NCBI RefSeq assembly: GCF_029318685.1
Contig: NZ_CP119677.1
Location: forward strand, 682,001-746,000
Reading direction: 5' to 3'
Length of the DNA stretch: 64,000 nucleotides
Source: Ruminiclostridium papyrosolvens DSM 2782
GTDB lineage: Bacteria > Bacillota > Clostridia > Acetivibrionales > DSM-1351
Position 1 is the stretch's first letter. Each line of letters opens with the position of its first letter. Positions 60,770-64,000 of the stretch are shown piece by piece. Under the pieces are notes generated by a model. That model searched no databases. It saw only the letters and a program-made list of their open reading frames with translations, and was not told the origin of the DNA. Made by a program: the position numbers and the translations under genes.

Positions 60770-62884
60770 TTAATTCAGAGATGGCTCGACCTGCTCTCCT
60801 CTTAACTGGGCATCTGTATTCTTATAGTCTCCAAAGAATGGTGCAATTCCCGAATCCATCCATATTGTAAATGAGTGAAGCTCGCTTGGAGTAAGATTAC
60901 CATGTCCCGTCTTTAACTTTTGATATAACTTTGATGCTCTGGAACCGAACTTGCCCGGTTCAGTTCGAGGATAGACATGATCCCAGTTAGCACCTTTATA
61001 CATTACATCAAATAGCGCAACATATGGCTTCAGATTTTTATACGAACTAAACCATTTGGTTTGGGAATCCAGGTTTCCCTTTCTAAGGTCAGGGACCTGA
61101 GAGCCATTGTGACATGAGATACATTTTTTATCCAAAATAGGCTGAATAAGCCTTGGAAAACTCATTGGCCTTGCGCCTTGGGATGCATCAGGTGTAATTG
61201 TTGAAGGTGTTCTCCTTAGTGCTAAGGGAACACTTTGCGGATTCTCTGCTGCTTTACGGGCAGGTTCGTGACAACCCTGACATAACAGCCGGTTTTGTCC
61301 CGGGACAAGGAAGGTATCAGATCTCATAGTCTGAACGGCAGTTCCGTCTTGATCAACAGCCTGGAAAAAAACAGGTTTTCCGGGTGACAAATAGAAGGAT
61401 GCACTACCATCTTCCTCGACCGGTACTGAGCCTAATAGCCCTCTGGTATTTCTACCGGCCCATGAACTTTCAGTTCCTTCATAGCTTACTATTGGGTCTG
61501 TTGCCAGAGGTGTGGTCTTTGGATACACCTGCCAGATACGCAGTTCTTTAATCTTTGTTCCGGATGGGAATGGAAGCAGTGTATCATAAATATTCATTAT
61601 AGATACAACTCCATCAGGAGCTTGTCCCGTTGGTATAGCTGAGCCCGGAATACTGTTGGGTACAGTACGTGGGCGAAGTGGCATAGGACCGTAACAAGAA
61701 AAATTAGGATCGCTGTACAGCATTGTCTTGTTTCCTTTAGTATCTATAGCATATATTCCATATCGCTTGTTTGCGCCATTACTGTTGGCATTGGGATCAT
61801 AGATACACAGAAAATAGTCTTCGCTTAAAGGATATGGAGTTCCGTATTTCTGATCGGTTGTGGTGCCGGTTTCAGTTTCCGGATATTTTGCATCAGGTGT
61901 AATTTTTGTAATAGTGGAAAGGTTGTCATCATCTTCAACATCCGGGTCAATAACAATTAGAGGCCCATAGTTTTGAGCATGATGAGGAGCGGCTGTCGCA
62001 ACATATTTGTTGGAATTCGGTATTGCTCTTAATGAATTCTGCATCATAGGAACGTTTTTCCACCATTCATCCCCGGAGTTAGGGTAATTTAGCGTAATAG
62101 CTCTCGCATCAAGACCGTCGGGAGTGGTTATCCATGCAGAATGAGGATGAGTGGCACCTCTGTCCACGTAGTCCCAACGAGTGTAAACAATCATACCGTT
62201 GTTATCAACACAGGGACTCCATTCATTAGTTTCATGGTAACTTATGCATCTTATATTGCTCCCGTCTGCATTCATTGTATGCAGATTAAAGGTGGGAACC
62301 GTACGCTGATGACAACGTCCGTATCCGCCTCTTCTTTCTGATATAAATACAATCCTTCCGTCGGGAAGCCAGCGAGGATCAAAATCATTTACACTCCCGT
62401 CGGTAAGCTGTGTGAGATTTGTCCCGTCCACATTTACCTTGAAAATGTGGTAAGTAGTGTTTTGATTCCAAACGCCGTAGGAATTTTGAGCATCTGTGTA
62501 GGCGAATACAATTTCCTTTGCATCGTAACTCACATCAAAGGAATAGAAGGCTCCTCCTGTAAGCTTCTTTCCTGCGTAACGCCCATTTTTGCAGATAGAA
62601 TTCTGTAAAACATCGGTTACGGTGGGATTGCCTGAAAAGGCATTGTTCAGAATATACAGTCCACCACCTTTTACTCCTGTAAATCCGAAGTTTCCATCAA
62701 TCATATGGTTCTCAACACCTGAATATGGCTGATGTTTAGTAAAAACGATTTTGTCAAAGTTAAACTCTGACTTTTTAAGATCAACACTTCCCGAAAATAC
62801 AACAGAAATCTGAGTAGCCAATAAAACTGCGGTTATTAACATAACTGCAATAATCTTGAGAGATAGTTTTGATGCTTTTGTCAT
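60770..62884 (-). CDS. Secreted diheme c-type cytochrome with TolB/HzsA-like propeller
   Basis: A 704-residue exported protein with a signal segment (LKIIAVMLITAVLLATQISVVFSG). A TolB/WD-like propeller follows (DFDPRWLPDGRIVFISERRGG). The C-terminal part resembles the hydrazine synthase alpha-subunit family (SFYLSPGKPVFFQAVDQDG, AVQTMRSDTFLVPGQNRLLCQGCH). Heme sites are CQGCH at residue 535 and CISCH at residue 588. There is no dockerin. ATG 62884 lies 7 nt after AGGAGG and 2 bp after the CcmF-like stop, so expression is coupled. True hydrazine synthase needs its beta-gamma partner, which is not visible here, so another electron-transfer role is likely. The propeller-cytochrome pair (this and the next gene) may act together outside the cell. 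Confidence 0.85.
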   Translation of the reverse strand: MTKASKLSLKIIAVMLITAVLLATQISVVFSGSVDLKKSEFNFDKIVFTKHQPYSGVENHMIDGNFGFTGVKGGGLYILNNAFSGNPTVTDVLQNSICKNGRYAGKKLTGGAFYSFDVSYDAKEIVFAYTDAQNSYGVWNQNTTYHIFKVNVDGTNLTQLTDGSVNDFDPRWLPDGRIVFISERRGGYGRCHQRTVPTFNLHTMNADGSNIRCISYHETNEWSPCVDNNGMIVYTRWDYVDRGATHPHSAWITTPDGLDARAITLNYPNSGDEWWKNVPMMQNSLRAIPNSNKYVATAAPHHAQNYGPLIVIDPDVEDDDNLSTITKITPDAKYPETETGTTTDQKYGTPYPLSEDYFLCIYDPNANSNGANKRYGIYAIDTKGNKTMLYSDPNFSCYGPMPLRPRTVPNSIPGSAIPTGQAPDGVVSIMNIYDTLLPFPSGTKIKELRIWQVYPKTTPLATDPIVSYEGTESSWAGRNTRGLLGSVPVEEDGSASFYLSPGKPVFFQAVDQDGTAVQTMRSDTFLVPGQNRLLCQGCHEPARKAAENPQSVPLALRRTPSTITPDASQGARPMSFPRLIQPILDKKCISCHNGSQVPDLRKGNLDSQTKWFSSYKNLKPYVALFDVMYKGANWDHVYPRTEPGKFGSRASKLYQKLKTGHGNLTPSELHSFTIWMDSGIAPFFGDYKNTDAQLRGEQVEPSLN

Positions 62885-62886
62885 TT

Positions 62887-64000
62887 TCAAACCTCCTGTT
62901 CTAAATTATTTTTTATTACTATTTTTGTTTTTTTATTTTCAAAAACGTAATACAGAATCGTGAATACAATCAATAAAATGCTTCCGGCCCATACAAGGTT
63001 AACCCATTTTACTACCTTAACTTTTAAGGATATATTGTCCTTCTCGTCTATACCTTCGAAAATTATGTATAAATCTTCTTTCAATCCTGATTTTATTACT
63101 GCTCTGGAGTGAGAGGTTTTCATTTTTTGATAATACGAAAGTTCCGGCTTTAACTGGAATTTTCCGGCAGGGCCACTGACCCCCAAAACGGAAACAGCGG
63201 TAGTTTTTCCTGTTTCTTCTTTCCAAAAGAGGTTTCTGTATTTCACTTCATATTCTCCGAAAACCATGGTGCTTCCCTTTTCCAGAGTCTTATCCGTAGA
63301 TTGAAGCATTCCCATGGACCCTGCAAAGCCAACTGCCATTAATATCAATGCGGCATGTAGTAATAGAACTGCCATTTTTTTCGGATTCAATATAAGCTTT
63401 TTATAGTTTATTACAACGTTTATAATCAAATTTACTGCCAGCATAGTACAAACTGCCAGAGACAATTTTGTAAGTAAGCCGTAATCAGAAAGAAATAGCA
63501 TTAGTCCCAATACTGTTAAGCCACATACGGCGCCGGGAATCAAAAGCATTTTTCTAGAAAAAATACTTGGATTAATTGAAAGAAATAAAAGCATCAGAAT
63601 ACCATATATTCCGAATACGTACTGGTAAAAACTTATGGGTGCAGCCGATGGATTTTTGATAAACAGTCCTCCAAACAAAGGGAAGGTTGTACCGCCAAAA
63701 ATTAAAACAGCTGTTATAATGCTTATTGCAGTAAACAAGTTGCCGGGTTTAATTATATTTGGAAGCAGCTTTTTAGGTGCTGCTTCACCGGAGTTATTTA
63801 TTACGTCCTTTCCATGTGCTTTTCTAATTTTGAAGTAATAGAAAATAAAAAGCAGGACCAGGGCCAGTAATACCACTCCGAAAACCACGGTGACACCACG
63901 GCTGCTGTAAGCATGTACCGATTCCAATACACCGCTTCTTGCAATGTAGGTACCCACAAGTATGGTAAATGAAGTTAAAAAAATCAAAAGAAAATTCATT
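62887..64000 (-). CDS. CcmF/CcsA-type cytochrome c maturation protein (partial)
   Basis: The visible 370 residues are the C-terminal part of a multi-helix membrane protein continuing past the right edge. The stretch FTILVGTYIARSGVLESVHAYSS matches CcmF of system I cytochrome c biogenesis (heme lyase), followed by more helices (TFPLFGGLFIKNPSAAPISFYQYVF), an extracytoplasmic beta segment (STMVFGEYEVKYRNLFWKEETG) and a last helix (VWAGSILLIVFTILYYVF), the usual CcmF tail. The WWD heme-binding region would lie upstream, out of view. It is the first gene seen in the operon with the two cytochromes and probably ligates their heme. Confidence 0.85.
   Translation of the reverse strand, partial: MNFLLIFLTSFTILVGTYIARSGVLESVHAYSSRGVTVVFGVVLLALVLLFIFYYFKIRKAHGKDVINNSGEAAPKKLLPNIIKPGNLFTAISIITAVLIFGGTTFPLFGGLFIKNPSAAPISFYQYVFGIYGILMLLFLSINPSIFSRKMLLIPGAVCGLTVLGLMLFLSDYGLLTKLSLAVCTMLAVNLIINVVINYKKLILNPKKMAVLLLHAALILMAVGFAGSMGMLQSTDKTLEKGSTMVFGEYEVKYRNLFWKEETGKTTAVSVLGVSGPAGKFQLKPELSYYQKMKTSHSRAVIKSGLKEDLYIIFEGIDEKDNISLKVKVVKWVNLVWAGSILLIVFTILYYVFENKKTKIVIKNNLEQEV

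Noticed and set aside
1-64000. CRISPR arrays, tRNA and rRNA genes
   Set aside because: Looked for regular short repeats and cloverleaf or rRNA segments while reading; none were noticed, though tRNAs can be missed by eye.

Overview
The window reads as chromosomal DNA of a low-GC, anaerobic, cellulolytic Clostridia member, most like the Ruminiclostridium (cellulolyticum/papyrosolvens) group. The evidence is three proteins ending in duplicated type I dockerins with Ala-Ile/Ala-Thr/Ala-Met recognition pairs, a GH9 cellulase laid out as CBM4-like/Ig/GH9/dockerin, strong AGGAGG ribosome sites, and genes such as feoAB, metF, a Buk/Ptb pair and a His-less HPr-like protein. Species cannot be fixed from the sequence alone.

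Positions 1-23.1 kb form a catabolic island. After the tail of a ROK protein comes an operon of three TIM-barrel sugar isomerase/epimerase-like enzymes and a Gfo/Idh/MocA dehydrogenase (501-4577). A divergent acpS-TetR pair (4682-5741) faces a long operon (5922-18344). That operon encodes a CocE/S15-type hydrolase, an unusual acyl carrier protein, a phosphotransacylase, butyrate kinase, an iron alcohol dehydrogenase, an MFS carrier, a membrane protein, a 2-hydroxyacid dehydrogenase and two paralogous 2-enoate-reductase-like flavoproteins. A FGGY kinase (reverse), a PRD regulator, a class II aldolase and the HPr-like protein follow. The simplest reading is uptake and splitting of a sugar- or acyl-conjugated compound. 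The sugar part would pass through isomerases, dehydrogenase, kinase and aldolase. The acyl part would be reduced by the enoate reductases and turned into ATP by phosphotransacylase and kinase. The substrate is unknown.

Positions 23.1-41.8 kb are a mosaic. They hold a shortened flavodoxin-like gene, a decayed ABC transporter, an ECF sigma module with a YIP1 membrane protein, a P-loop kinase, a ClbS/DfsB-like protein, an EFR1 flavodoxin-ferredoxin, an esterase lipoprotein and an IS66 scrap. After these come a phasin-like protein with an ABC1 (UbiB) kinase, a complete ABC transporter plus two-component system, and a dCache diguanylate cyclase. The stretch ends with a 317-bp imperfect palindrome, an AraC-type regulator with two small genes, and a P1 peptidase.

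Positions 41.8-46.2 kb, all reverse, carry feoB-feoA, metF and a small membrane-anchored protein.

Positions 46.3-64 kb are the extracellular polysaccharide and redox region. It has a beta-helix surface protein, the GH9 cellulosomal cellulase, a chorismatase-like RidA-fold protein, a large secreted protein with a possible glycoside-hydrolase barrel, and a dockerin-bearing clan-A-type hydrolase with FnIII and CBM6 modules. On the reverse strand at the right edge lies an operon running CcmF-like heme lyase, then a secreted diheme HzsA-like propeller protein, then a secreted propeller/ricin/diheme-cytochrome/dockerin fusion. This c-type cytochrome carrying a cellulosome anchor, next to its own apparent maturation factor, is the most striking thing in the window.
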